DNA of 53,868 nucleotides from Prevotellaceae bacterium UBA4361 (GTDB taxonomy: Bacteria > Bacteroidota > Bacteroidia > Bacteroidales > Bacteroidaceae): positions 1 through 53,868 of the forward strand of contig DGSN01000049.1 of assembly GCA_002393575.1 (NCBI GenBank). The letters run 5' to 3'. This document shows positions 32,237 through 40,865 of this stretch, one piece after another. Position 1 is the stretch's first letter; each line of letters starts with the position of its first letter. A model generated the notes under the pieces. The model saw nothing but the letters and a program-made list of their open reading frames with translations, ran no database searches and was not told where the DNA came from. A program made the position numbers and the translations under genes.

Positions 32237-33196
32237 TTATTTATCCAAATTGATGAGTTTGTATTTTTTGCTTCCTAAACCAATTTTCTCAGCATAGTCG
32301 GTAATGTAAGTGCCATGCTGACGATTGATGCGCTCAATCAAAGGCTTATTGTCGTCACCAGGGCTGGCAACATGATTAAATACCATGTCAAGTGCAGCTT
32401 GGTCGAGTGCTACAGGATCGAGACTTGCCATGATTCCCATGTCCTTCAGTTTTGGATCAGCAGGATGTGAATCACAGTCGCAATCCACACTCATATTATT
32501 CAGCACATTGATATAGACGACACCTCCCTGCATGTAGTTATGAACGGCTTGCGCAGCTGCTGCCATCGATTCCAAGAAGGAATCCTGAGTTGGACCAGCA
32601 GCGAGATATTCACGAGACCATGCTTTCGATGCATCATCCGTCTTGCCAGCCGAATGAATATATGCCTTGCCCGCAGTGCTTGCCACGCCAATCGAAGCAT
32701 TTTTCAGAACACCGCCAAAACCACCCATGGCATGGCCTTTGAAATGAGCCAAGTTAATCATGAAATCATAGTTTGCCAAGTGATCACCCACGATGTCGTA
32801 TTTGATATGTTTTCGGTCTTTCACAGGAATACGCATTTGTCCATATTCGTCCATAATGTCAACAGCAAAAATACTGTCAAATCCATGCTCGTGGATAGTA
32901 GCCCAATGCTTGCTTACGTCCTGACGACTTCCTCCGTAAGCAGTGCAACATTCCACAATCGTTCCGTTTACCTTTTCCACAAGGTTACGAATAAGCGTGG
33001 GCTTGAGATAGTTGTGTCCCCCACTCTCTCCTGTACTGATTTTCACGGCAACCCTGCCTTTTGGTTGCACGCCAAGAGCTTCATAGATTTTCACCAGCGA
33101 CTCAGGCGTTATCTCTTTGGTGAAATACACTTTCTGCTGTGCGCTTGCAAATAAGCAAACAAGCAACGACAAGATAGTTAGTTGAATTCTTTTCAT
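32237..33196 (-). CDS. Secreted DUF362 family protein
   Basis: This 319-residue protein has a signal peptide (MKRIQLTILSLLVCLFASAQ). The rest matches DUF362: VAVKISTGESGGHNYLKP at the start and NLAHFKGHAMGGFGGVLKNA in the middle. DCDCDSHPADPKLKDMGIMA and LDPVALDQAALDMV follow. Relatives often carry an added ferredoxin domain; none is present here. The start at 33196 gives the signal peptide directly; the 11-codon upstream extension is not family-like. The function is unknown. Confidence 0.85.
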   Translation of the reverse strand: MKRIQLTILSLLVCLFASAQQKVYFTKEITPESLVKIYEALGVQPKGRVAVKISTGESGGHNYLKPTLIRNLVEKVNGTIVECCTAYGGSRQDVSKHWATIHEHGFDSIFAVDIMDEYGQMRIPVKDRKHIKYDIVGDHLANYDFMINLAHFKGHAMGGFGGVLKNASIGVASTAGKAYIHSAGKTDDASKAWSREYLAAGPTQDSFLESMAAAAQAVHNYMQGGVVYINVLNNMSVDCDCDSHPADPKLKDMGIMASLDPVALDQAALDMVFNHVASPGDDNKPLIERINRQHGTYITDYAEKIGLGSKKYKLINLDK

Positions 33197-33280
33197 AATG
33201 GAGTGAAAGTAAGATAAGTTAAAGGGCAAAAGTTAAAGTGACCTCAGACCTTATATTTTATATTAGTTTCAAATGGAAAG

Positions 33281-33313
33281 AAAAGAGAATGTATCAATCC
33301 AAGACACATTCTC
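33281..33313 (-). terminator. Terminator of the ilv operon
   Basis: On the minus strand, GAGAATGT (33313-33306) pairs with ACATTCTC (33292-33285), followed by TTTTCTTT, 29 bases after the ilvC stop codon. Confidence 0.8.
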
Positions 33314-33341
33314 CTTCACTTATTTTTTCTATGTAATTCGA

Positions 33342-34385
33342 TTAGTCGTTTTCAGGACGAAGCTTGCGAACCACTTCTCCTGTGCGCCACATTTCGCTCT
33401 CGCGCAATGCTTTGAGCTCTTTCTCAAGACCTACGCGATAGTCTGGCTTGGAGTTGGCATCGATAGAAATCTGAGCTTCATTACCTGTTACCACACTGTG
33501 ATAGAGCTTTTCAACCACAGGCTTGATAGCATCGTGGAAAGGACCCATCCAGTCGAGAGCACCACGCTGAGCAGTGGTAGAGCAGTTTGCATACATCCAG
33601 TCCATACCATTCTTTGCGAAGAGAGGCATGAGCGACTGAGTCAACTCTTCAACAGTTTCATTGAAAGCCTCTGATGGTGTGTGACCATTCTCACGGAGCA
33701 CTTCATACTGTGCAAGGAGCAATCCCTGAATAGCACCCATCAAAGAACCACGCTCACCAGTGAGGTCGGAAGTAGCTTCACGCTTGAAAGTGGTTTCAAA
33801 CAAATAGCCCGAACCAATACCAATACCGAAAGCAAGTACCTTCTCAAGTGCATGACCCGAAGCATCCTGATAAACAGCGTATGAAGAATTCAAGCCACGA
33901 CCTTCAAGGAACATGGTACGAAGCGAAGTACCAGAACCCTTTGGAGCCACCATGATAACATCAATATCCTTTGGTGGTACCACACCTGTGCGGTCATTCC
34001 AAGTGATTGCAAAACCATGAGAGAAATAGAGAGTCTTGCCAGCTGTGAGATGAGGCTTGATGGATGGCCAAAGTTGCATCTGAGCGGCATCCGAAAGGAG
34101 AAGACAAACAATTGTACCCTTTTCAGCAGCCTCTTCCAATGAGAAGAGAGTTTCACCAGGCACCCATCCGTCAGCAACTGCCTTGTCGTAAGTCTTGCCC
34201 TGACGCTGACCAACGATGACGTTGAAGCCATTGTCACGAAGGTTACATGCCTGACCTGGACCCTGAACACCATAACCCAAAACGGCGATAGTCTCGTTTT
34301 TCAATACTTCACGAGCTTTCTCCAATGGGAACTCTTCACGTGTCATTACCTCTTCGATAACGCCACCAAAATTCATTTTTGCCAT
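33342..34385 (-). CDS. ilvC: Ketol-acid reductoisomerase
   Basis: This 347-residue enzyme converts acetolactate (or acetohydroxybutyrate) to the dihydroxy acid in valine and isoleucine synthesis, using Mg2+ and NAD(P)H. It has the Rossmann motif VLGYGVQGPGQACNLRDNG, then VGQRQGKTYDKA in the cofactor-specificity loop. Metal-binding DLTGERGSLMGAIQGL and the Glu pair in FNETVEELTQSLMP follow. The specificity loop differs from the E. coli enzyme and cofactor preference cannot be read safely. It is the last gene of the ilv operon and has an internal -7 box upstream. Confidence 0.97.
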   Translation of the reverse strand: MAKMNFGGVIEEVMTREEFPLEKAREVLKNETIAVLGYGVQGPGQACNLRDNGFNVIVGQRQGKTYDKAVADGWVPGETLFSLEEAAEKGTIVCLLLSDAAQMQLWPSIKPHLTAGKTLYFSHGFAITWNDRTGVVPPKDIDVIMVAPKGSGTSLRTMFLEGRGLNSSYAVYQDASGHALEKVLAFGIGIGSGYLFETTFKREATSDLTGERGSLMGAIQGLLLAQYEVLRENGHTPSEAFNETVEELTQSLMPLFAKNGMDWMYANCSTTAQRGALDWMGPFHDAIKPVVEKLYHSVVTGNEAQISIDANSKPDYRVGLEKELKALRESEMWRTGEVVRKLRPEND

Positions 34386-34441
34386 TTTAAATAAATTTAT
34401 GTGTTGAACTAAAATTTTAGCCTTTTATCTTAAATTCTTTG

Positions 34442-34449
34442 CAAAGATA
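34442..34449 (-). promoter_or_regulatory. Possible internal promoter for ilvC
   Basis: On the minus strand, TATCTTTG (34449-34442) and, 12 bases upstream of it, TAAGTTTG (34469-34462) both match the -7 consensus, 57 and 77 bases before ilvC. Neither has an ideal -33 element. Confidence 0.45.
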
Positions 34450-34487
34450 GTCAAATTCTTGCAAACTTAGGCTTTTTACTTACATTA

Positions 34488-35282
34488 TTATTGAAATTTG
34501 AGATGACTTCTTACGATTGTTTCACTACCTTGTTGACATTCGTCAAACCCCGTGCCCTCTGCATTATTGTCCACTCTTCTGAGTTTACGAACTTCCACAT
34601 CGAAAGTGTTCTCATCTATTTCACGCTTATAAAGCAGAAGTTTGTCGCCGTAATAGCTTTCAGCCATATAAGCGATTTCCATTCGTTTCAGGTTTCTGCC
34701 ATTCTCGTATGCTTCCATAGGAAACAAATCCATGATATGCTCCATGTACTTGATGCTATTCACATGTCCATTCATGTCGATGTCAGAATACTCCGTGTCA
34801 ATCACCTTCACCAAGCAATCATCATTAAGCGGCTTCACCCTACCCTGCTTTTCTATCGGACAAGGAATCTCTGGAGCAAGATATGGTTCAAAATGCTCAC
34901 CTTCCAAACCCTCCAGATTGGCAGGCTGACGAGTGTCATAGTTAATCATCGCCCACACGCTGCGTGCATAGCCATACGCCTTTCCATCCTCGCCAACAAT
35001 GCTGAAATTACGATTTGTGAATAGACGATAAAGATTCTCAATCCAAGTACACACTTCGATTTTCTCATACACAGTTGGCATTTCTTCCATCTCGATGGCG
35101 AGACGCGAAAGCACCCAAGTGTAGTTCACATCGTTGAGATTCATCATCCCGAAGCCACGAGCCTTGGCATGGTTCTCCGCTGCATTCAGCAGTGCCTTTC
35201 CCAACGTAGTCCAACTCCAACGCTTCGCAAAGTCGGTGTTGAATGGATCTACAATGATGGGATTCCTATCTACTTTTTGCAT
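34488..35282 (-). CDS. Acyl-ACP thioesterase (FatA/FatB-like)
   Basis: This 264-residue cytoplasmic enzyme is predicted to hydrolyse acyl-ACP to free fatty acid. It has the two-hotdog layout: the first half includes NYTWVLSRLAIEMEEMPTVY and the second has D169MNGHVN175, the catalytic D-x-N-x-H-x-N motif of plant-type thioesterases. The length is as expected for bacterial relatives. Its position between ilvN and ilvC is notable, since branched-chain keto acids are primers for branched fatty acids. That link is inference. Confidence 0.85.
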   Translation of the reverse strand: MQKVDRNPIIVDPFNTDFAKRWSWTTLGKALLNAAENHAKARGFGMMNLNDVNYTWVLSRLAIEMEEMPTVYEKIEVCTWIENLYRLFTNRNFSIVGEDGKAYGYARSVWAMINYDTRQPANLEGLEGEHFEPYLAPEIPCPIEKQGRVKPLNDDCLVKVIDTEYSDIDMNGHVNSIKYMEHIMDLFPMEAYENGRNLKRMEIAYMAESYYGDKLLLYKREIDENTFDVEVRKLRRVDNNAEGTGFDECQQGSETIVRSHLKFQ

Positions 35283-35329
35283 TCCTTTTCTTTTTCAACT
35301 TCTTAAGATTCTACCCTCGAATGCAAGAA

Positions 35330-35998
35330 TCATTTCTCGTTCTGACGCTCACGTTCGCGCTCAGCCAAATACTCGTCGAGATGCTCAACGCGACTCTTCG
35401 TGATAGCAATTCGTCCCGAACGGACAAACTGAAGCACCACACCCAACTGGTTCAAATTGTCGTAAAGCGAAAGAATATCGGCAGTGATGCCCGTTTTCTC
35501 CACCGTCGCATACGTCGGATTCACCTCCACGATGTGCGCATCATGCAAACGCACGATTCTGCCCACATTCCTCTCCTGAAGCATCCTTTTCGTGGAAATT
35601 TTGATGAGGGAAGTTTCCAAAATGAAAATCTCGTCATCCGTATAGTAATTGGCTTTGAGCACCTCAATGCGCTTCTCTATCTGCTTTGTCAGCATCTTCG
35701 CCATTTCCTCCGTGCAATAACTCGTTACGGTGAACTTATGCACACCAGGAGTAGAAGATGCACAGACATTCAAACTCTCGATATTCACCTGACGGCGCGT
35801 ATAGACCGCTGTGATTTGGCTCAGCAAACCAGGTGTATTCTCCGAATAAATCAGGAACGTATAGAGAGGATTGCCATTGGCATCCAAATTGCTGAGTTTG
35901 GCGCGATGCGAAGTTTCTGGCTGCATTTGCTTTTCTTCTGCGTCAGCACATTTTCCACACGCAGAGCAGTCTGTATTTTGATTCACATTATTGTTCAT
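35330..35998 (-). CDS. ilvN: Acetolactate synthase small (regulatory) subunit
   Basis: This 222-residue regulatory partner of IlvB carries an N-terminal ACT domain (about 43-120, YTFLIYSENTPGLLSQITAV, then NIESLNVCASSTPGVHKFT) that senses valine. A C-terminal ALS_ss_C-like domain follows (about 125-205). The first 40 residues are polar with four Cys and are not part of the domain. It follows ilvB by 26 bases. Confidence 0.93.
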   Translation of the reverse strand: MNNNVNQNTDCSACGKCADAEEKQMQPETSHRAKLSNLDANGNPLYTFLIYSENTPGLLSQITAVYTRRQVNIESLNVCASSTPGVHKFTVTSYCTEEMAKMLTKQIEKRIEVLKANYYTDDEIFILETSLIKISTKRMLQERNVGRIVRLHDAHIVEVNPTYATVEKTGITADILSLYDNLNQLGVVLQFVRSGRIAITKSRVEHLDEYLAERERERQNEK

Positions 35999-36024
35999 AA
36001 CAAAATTTCATGATTTTCATTGGT

Positions 36025-37719
36025 TTACACTTCAAGCATCATACAATCCACGTCTGCTCCTGGAGGTGTCATTGGCAACACATCGTCTTCCTCCAGCACT
36101 GCGCACTGCAACAGATAAGGGCCATCCGTGGCAAGCATGTCCTTGATGGCAGCATCCAAGTCCTTGCGTTCCACCACGGTTCTCGCAGGAATGCCGTATG
36201 CTTTTGCAATCATATCGTAGTCAGGATTCACCATTGGCGTGAAAGAGTATCTGTGATTGAAGAACATAGCCTGCCACTGGCGCACATTGCCAAGGTAGTT
36301 GTTGTTCAGCAAGATAATCTTCACGGGAGCACCTTGCTCCATAATGGTTCCCAATTCCTGTATCGTCATCTGCAAACCACCGTCACCACAGAACAAGCAG
36401 ACAGTTCGGTCGGGAGCACCAAAGGTGGCACCGATGGCAGCAGGCAAGCCAAAGCCCATCGTGCCGCATCCGCCTGATGTAACAACACTGCGACCCTTGG
36501 TATATTTAAAGTATCGACAACCAAACATCTGGTTCTGGCCAACGTCGGTAACGAGTATCGCTTCGTGATTAGAGGCTTCGCTCACTTTCCGAACCACCTC
36601 ACCCATGAGTAACGGTCCAGACTTAGGATGGATAGCCTTGTCTATCACCTTATTATATTCTTTCTCCTCGTATGGCTTGAACCCATCAATCCAACTCTTA
36701 TGAGTGGTTTCGTCGAGCAATTCAGTCACAGCAGCAAGCGTCTGCTTGCAATCGCCTAAAACAGCCAAATCCACCTTCACATTCTTGTTGATTTCCGAAG
36801 GGTCAATGTCGAAGTGAATAATCTTTGCCTGCTTTGCGTATGTTTTCAGATTACCCGTCACGCGGTCGTCGAAACGCATACCCACGGCAATGAGCAAATC
36901 GCACTGATTCGTCATCACGTTAGGGCCGAGATTTCCATGCATTCCCAACATTCCCTTGTTCAGAGGATGATCCGAAGGCAGTGCAGACAGTCCAAGCAGT
37001 GTGCAACCTGCTGGCATCTGAGCCTTCTCAAGGAATTCCCTCAATTCTTCACGGGCATCACCCAACTCTACTCCTTGTCCAACCAGCACGAAAGGTTTCA
37101 CCGACTCATTAATCATCTTGGCTGCCTGTTTGATGACCTCTTGATTCAAGGCTGGTACAGGTTGATATGAACGGATGAAATCCACTTTGGCAGGTTCATA
37201 ATCTACCATTGCAGTCTGAGCATTCTTGGCAAAGTCGAGCACCACAGGACCAGGGCGACCACTCTTTGCTATATAGAACGCACGCGACACAGCCCATGCC
37301 ACATCCTCGGCACGGCGTATCTGGTAGCTCCATTTGGAAATTGGTGAAGTGACACCCACCACATCGACCTCCTGAAATGCGTCAGTACCCAAGAGGGACG
37401 TTCCCACCTGACCACAAATCACAACCATCGGAGTGGAGTCTATCATCGCATCAGCAATACCCGTCACCGTATTAGTTGCACCAGGTCCACTGGTCACAAT
37501 AGCGCAACCCACCTTTCCGCTCACACGAGCAAAACCCTGTGCAGCATGCACTGCACCCTGCTCATGACGAACCAAAATGTGGTTGAGCCTATCTCGATAG
37601 TCGTAGAGTGCATCATACACGGGCATGATAGCACCGCCTGGGTAACCAAACAGTGTCTCCACACCTTCGTTCACCAAAGAGCGCATCAATGCCTCTGCAC
37701 CTGAAATTCTTTCTGCCAT
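36025..37719 (-). CDS. ilvB: Acetolactate synthase large (catalytic) subunit
   Basis: This 564-residue TPP- and FAD-dependent enzyme condenses pyruvate with pyruvate or 2-ketobutyrate. It has the catalytic Glu region (FGYPGGAIMPVYDALYD, then HEQGAVHAAQGFAR), GPGATNTVTGIADAMIDS, and the TPP motif GDGGLQMTIQELGTIMEQGA ending in LLNNNYLGNVRQWQ. Its partner ilvN is directly downstream. The 105-base gap to ilvD contains a palindromic repeat and no clear promoter. Confidence 0.97.
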   Translation of the reverse strand: MAERISGAEALMRSLVNEGVETLFGYPGGAIMPVYDALYDYRDRLNHILVRHEQGAVHAAQGFARVSGKVGCAIVTSGPGATNTVTGIADAMIDSTPMVVICGQVGTSLLGTDAFQEVDVVGVTSPISKWSYQIRRAEDVAWAVSRAFYIAKSGRPGPVVLDFAKNAQTAMVDYEPAKVDFIRSYQPVPALNQEVIKQAAKMINESVKPFVLVGQGVELGDAREELREFLEKAQMPAGCTLLGLSALPSDHPLNKGMLGMHGNLGPNVMTNQCDLLIAVGMRFDDRVTGNLKTYAKQAKIIHFDIDPSEINKNVKVDLAVLGDCKQTLAAVTELLDETTHKSWIDGFKPYEEKEYNKVIDKAIHPKSGPLLMGEVVRKVSEASNHEAILVTDVGQNQMFGCRYFKYTKGRSVVTSGGCGTMGFGLPAAIGATFGAPDRTVCLFCGDGGLQMTIQELGTIMEQGAPVKIILLNNNYLGNVRQWQAMFFNHRYSFTPMVNPDYDMIAKAYGIPARTVVERKDLDAAIKDMLATDGPYLLQCAVLEEDDVLPMTPPGADVDCMMLEV

Positions 37720-37762
37720 AAATACAGATTATCTTATAAATAAACGGAAACGATATCGAAAA

Positions 37763-37817
37763 CGATAACAGCCTTTCGGCAAAATCGCTTCACGCTTCAT
37801 TTTAAACACTAAACAAT
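37763..37817. repeat. Palindromic intergenic repeat (family B), partial copy in the ilv operon
   Basis: GGCAAAATCGCTTCACGCTT and TTTTAAACACTAAACA match the right half of the copy at 42031-42112. It lies between ilvD and ilvB. Confidence 0.65.
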
Positions 37818-37824
37818 TTTTTCA

Positions 37825-39627
37825 TTATTCAATGATTCTCACACCACCCTTATCTGCCGAGCTCACACTCTGTGCATAAGCCTTGAGCGCCTTGCTGATG
37901 ACTCGATTACGTTTCAAAGGTTGCTGAGGACGTGCAGCCAACTCTTCGTCCGAGAGTTTCACATTGATGGAACGGCTTGGAATATCAATCACAATAATAT
38001 CACCATCTACCAACTTACCTATGTTTCCACCCGATGCAGCTTCTGGAGAAACGTGTCCAATAGACAAACCTGATGTTCCACCTGAGAAACGTCCATCCGT
38101 GATAAGAGCGCATTCCTTACCCATGTGCATGGATTTCAAATAACTTGTAGGATATAGCATTTCCTGCATACCTGGACCACCCTTAGGACCTTCATGGGTA
38201 ATTACAACAACATCGCCCTTCTGCACCTTGCCTCCCAGGATTCCATCGCAAGCATCTTCCTGAGAATCAAAAACCTTTGCAGGTCCTTCGAAATGCCAAA
38301 TGCTTTCATCCACACCTGCTGTCTTCACAACACATCCATCCTGTGCGATATTTCCGAAGAGGACAGCCAAACCACCATCCTTCGTATAAGCATGTTCAAT
38401 GTCGCGAATACAACCATTAGCACGGTCGCAGTCAAAACTTTCCCATTTTGAATCCTGCACACCCAGTTGGTTGCAGAACACACCAGCAGGAGCACTCTCA
38501 TAAATGCGCTGAGCCTCTGGGTCAATCTGCTCCTTCAGAATAGAGTATTTCTCAATGTCCTCAGCAAGCGTTGCACCATCCACACGCTTCACGTCCGTCT
38601 GAAGCAAACCGCCCTTTGCCAATTCACCAAGAATTCCAAGAATTCCGCCTGCACGTCCACATTCCTGCACACTGTACTTCTGCGTATTTGGAGCTAACTT
38701 GCAGAGGCAAGGCACCTTGCGACTCAATTGGTCAATATCCGACATCTTGAAATCTACACCTCCTTCTTGAGCGATAGCCAAAAGGTGGAGAATCGTATTT
38801 GTAGAACCACCCATTGCAATGTCGAGCGACATGGCATTCAAGAAAGCATCACGAGTAGCAATGTTGCGAGGAAGAACACTTTCGTCTCCATCCTCATAAT
38901 AAGCCAACGCATTCTTCACTATCTGGCGTGCAGCTTGCTTCATCAGTTCCTTACGATTCACATGAGTGGCAAGAATCGTTCCATTGCCAGGAAGCGATAA
39001 ACCGATGGCCTCCGTCAAGGAATTCATAGAATTGGCTGTGAACATACCCGAGCAGCAGCCGCATCCAGGACAAGCACGATTCTCAATCTCAGCCAGTTCA
39101 TCATCGCTAATCGTCTTGTCAGCACCCTTTACCATAGCAATTACCAAGTCGAGGTTTTCACCCTTCCACTTACCAGCCTCCATCGGACCACCACTCACGA
39201 ATACTGCAGGAATATTCAATCGCATAGCTGCCATCAACATACCTGGAGTAATCTTGTCGCAGTTCGAAATACATATCATTGCATCAGCCTTGTGAGCATT
39301 GCACATATATTCCACAGAGTCGGCAATGATGTCACGGCTTGGCAACGAATACAGCATACCGTCATGTCCCATAGCGATGCCGTCGTCAATGGCTATCGTA
39401 TTGAACTCCGCTGCATAGCAACCCAGCTTCTCAATCTCTTCCTTCACAATCTGCCCTGCCTCATGCAAGTGCGTGTGTCCTGGAACAAACTGGGTGAACG
39501 AATTGACAATGGCAATGATAGGTTTGCCAAACATTTCTCGTTTCATGCCGTTGGCAACCCACAATGCGCGGGCTCCAGCCATGCGGCGACCTTCTGTGCA
39601 AACTGCACTTCTTAACTGATGTTTCAT
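37825..39627 (-). CDS. ilvD: Dihydroxy-acid dehydratase
   Basis: This 600-residue Fe-S enzyme makes the 2-keto acids of valine and isoleucine. The start MKHQLRSAVCTEGRRMAGAR is the family opening; the 9-codon upstream extension is not. Likely cluster ligands are C123 (SNCDKITPG) and C192 (CPGCGCCSGMFTANSMNSL), and KxGG-type and SGGPMEAGK motifs are present. It is the first structural gene of the operon. It is preceded by a leader of nearly 300 bases with a leader peptide and a terminator. Confidence 0.96.
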   Translation of the reverse strand: MKHQLRSAVCTEGRRMAGARALWVANGMKREMFGKPIIAIVNSFTQFVPGHTHLHEAGQIVKEEIEKLGCYAAEFNTIAIDDGIAMGHDGMLYSLPSRDIIADSVEYMCNAHKADAMICISNCDKITPGMLMAAMRLNIPAVFVSGGPMEAGKWKGENLDLVIAMVKGADKTISDDELAEIENRACPGCGCCSGMFTANSMNSLTEAIGLSLPGNGTILATHVNRKELMKQAARQIVKNALAYYEDGDESVLPRNIATRDAFLNAMSLDIAMGGSTNTILHLLAIAQEGGVDFKMSDIDQLSRKVPCLCKLAPNTQKYSVQECGRAGGILGILGELAKGGLLQTDVKRVDGATLAEDIEKYSILKEQIDPEAQRIYESAPAGVFCNQLGVQDSKWESFDCDRANGCIRDIEHAYTKDGGLAVLFGNIAQDGCVVKTAGVDESIWHFEGPAKVFDSQEDACDGILGGKVQKGDVVVITHEGPKGGPGMQEMLYPTSYLKSMHMGKECALITDGRFSGGTSGLSIGHVSPEAASGGNIGKLVDGDIIVIDIPSRSINVKLSDEELAARPQQPLKRNRVISKALKAYAQSVSSADKGGVRIIE

Positions 39628-39736
39628 ATCTATGAGTTTAATTTTTGAATGCAATGGACGAAAACAAACAGAGGCTTACACATCCAAATATCAATTTCCG
39701 TTCTTTTTATTATTTCCACTTGACAACAGAAGTTAT

Positions 39737-39773
39737 AAAAAAGAAGCCCTCCCTGCTTATCGCAAGAAAGGCT
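39737..39773 (-). terminator. Attenuator terminator in the ilvD leader
   Basis: On the minus strand, AGCCTTTCTTGC (39773-39762), loop GATAA, and GCAGGGAGGGCT (39756-39745) form 12 consecutive pairs including three G-U. TC and a run of T follow. It lies 110 bases before the ilvD start and 22 bases after the leader-peptide stop. The 5' arm and loop TTCTTGCG (39768-39761) can pair instead with CGTGAGAA (39821-39814) inside the leader-peptide frame. Confidence 0.85.
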
Positions 39774-39794
39774 CTATATCATGTATGGAGAAAT

Positions 39795-39890
39795 TCATAT
39801 ACAAGCACACACATTCTCACGACAAGAATCAAAATTCTCGACGACCACTCGTCCCACGACGCTTAGAATAATGCCAGTGCTGTTCAACAT
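39795..39890 (-). CDS. Leader peptide of the ilv operon (attenuation control)
   Basis: A 31-codon frame, MLNSTG then IILSVVGRVVV then ENFDSCRENVCACI. Residues 7-17 hold two Ile, one Leu and five Val in eleven codons, exactly the amino acids made by the operon. Codons 21-22 carry ATTCT, which can pair with AGAAT of codons 25-26. CGTGAGAA of codons 24-26 can pair with TTCTTGCG of the downstream terminator. Slow translation of the Val codons would cover the first segment and favour the antiterminator. The ATG follows the predicted transcript start by about 34 bases. The peptide itself is expected to have no other role. Expression is inferred, not shown. Confidence 0.8.
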   Translation of the reverse strand: MLNSTGIILSVVGRVVVENFDSCRENVCACI

Positions 39891-39930
39891 CCTAATGATA
39901 GTTTTTATACACTTCTTTTGTAAAACTTTG

Positions 39931-39961
39931 CAAAGTTACCATTTTTTTATCATACCGCAAA
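39931..39961 (-). promoter_or_regulatory. Promoter of the ilv operon
   Basis: On the minus strand, TTTG (39961-39958), 19 bases, then TAACTTTG (39938-39931), a full consensus match. Transcription would start near 39924, giving a leader of about 297 bases before ilvD. Confidence 0.8.
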
Positions 39962-40173
39962 CATTTTCACTGAATATTTATTCAAAAACTAACAATCGCA
40001 GACTTTTCCCATCACTTCCACTAATAAATTCACAGCATTCAACTACACTTCCGTTCAATTTTGAAAGGAAACGCACAAAAGACCATCACAAATTATACAT
40101 ATTTATATATAAGCAATAACACCATTGCATGAAGAATTCGCCATAGTCATCACGTCTATTCAACAATTCAAAT

Positions 40174-40239
40174 AAAACGAGCGCCCATTTTAAGTAAAAC
40201 GAGCGCCCGTTTTCCCAAAAACGAGCGCCCGTTTTTTCC
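40174..40239. repeat. Tandem array with a 22-base period, AAAACGAGCGCCC type
   Basis: Three units start at 40174, 40196 and 40218, each 22 bases, with core AAAACGAGCGCCCGTTTT (first unit CATTTT). Each core has AAAACG/CGTTTT inverted ends. The array is upstream of the ilv promoter and downstream of the ssrA terminator. The rest of 39962-40404 is AT-rich and I see nothing else in it. Confidence 0.85.
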
Positions 40240-40404
40240 AACGAACCCCACACTTGAATTCAACAGTACAAAAAGACTGATAAAAGAAGGAGAAACTATA
40301 TAGTTTCATTACGAAATAAGCCGGATGAAATTGCTAAAATGCATACGCATACGAAAGGAAGAGGCATAAAGAATGAAACATTCAATACATCCCAAACTAT
40401 TTAT

Positions 40405-40448
40405 TCATAAAAAACAAGGAAAGCGACTGAAAACCAGTCGCTTTCCTT
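40405..40448 (-). terminator. Terminator of ssrA
   Basis: On the minus strand, AAGGAAAGCGACTG (40448-40435) pairs perfectly with CAGTCGCTTTCCTT (40429-40416), followed by GTTTTTTATG. Confidence 0.9.
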
Positions 40449-40463
40449 CCTGAAAAAACTGAG

Positions 40464-40861
40464 TGGAGCTGGAGGGGATTGAACCCTCGTCCAAACAAGG
40501 AAGCCATACGCTTTCTACATGCTTATTCCAGCCTTGGATTTTCGTGCAGCAACAAGACCTGGACCACCAATCGCTGCCTTATCCTCTAAGAGTTTCATCC
40601 GAGCCGCGAGGCCAACTCGAACTATTCCCGATTTTCCTACACCGCGGGTCTGAACGCTTCGGGACGGATAGCTTTCAGGGCGATGTCTCGTCCCCTCGCC
40701 TGGCAAGGGGATAAAGCTGATCTACTGTGCTTCGATCAAGCAGCGAGAGCGTAAGTGTTTTCGCCAGATAATTGTTTGATAACTGAGATTTAAGAGCCTG
40801 TTATCAGCGCTCTGCATGCTTACGTACCACCTCATCTTGCTGTCAAATCCATGTCAGCCCC
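40464..40861 (-). ncRNA. ssrA: Transfer-messenger RNA (tmRNA)
   Basis: It is read on the minus strand. The 5' end GGGGCTGACATGGATTTGAC and the 3' end with T-arm GAGGGTTCAATCCCCTC and acceptor CAGCTCC-A form the alanyl tRNA-like part. The 3' CCA is not encoded. The tag reading frame lies at 40765-40736 and reads GENTYALAA followed by TGA. Length is about 398 bases. tmRNA releases stalled ribosomes and tags incomplete proteins for degradation. A weak -7-like box, TAACTTTA (40885-40878), lies 17 bases upstream. Confidence 0.95.
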
Positions 40862-40865
40862 GTGA

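Noticed and set aside
39632..39871. Plus-strand 79-codon frame upstream of ilvD
   Set aside because: It overlaps the ilv leader on the opposite strand, has no family resemblance, and its sequence is better explained by the attenuator.
39628..39924. T-box or amino-acid riboswitch for the ilv operon
   Set aside because: No T-box motif or specifier-loop layout is visible; the leader peptide and terminator explain the region.
40463..40714. 83-codon plus-strand frame over ssrA
   Set aside because: It is antisense to the tmRNA, whose tRNA-like ends and tag frame are clear.
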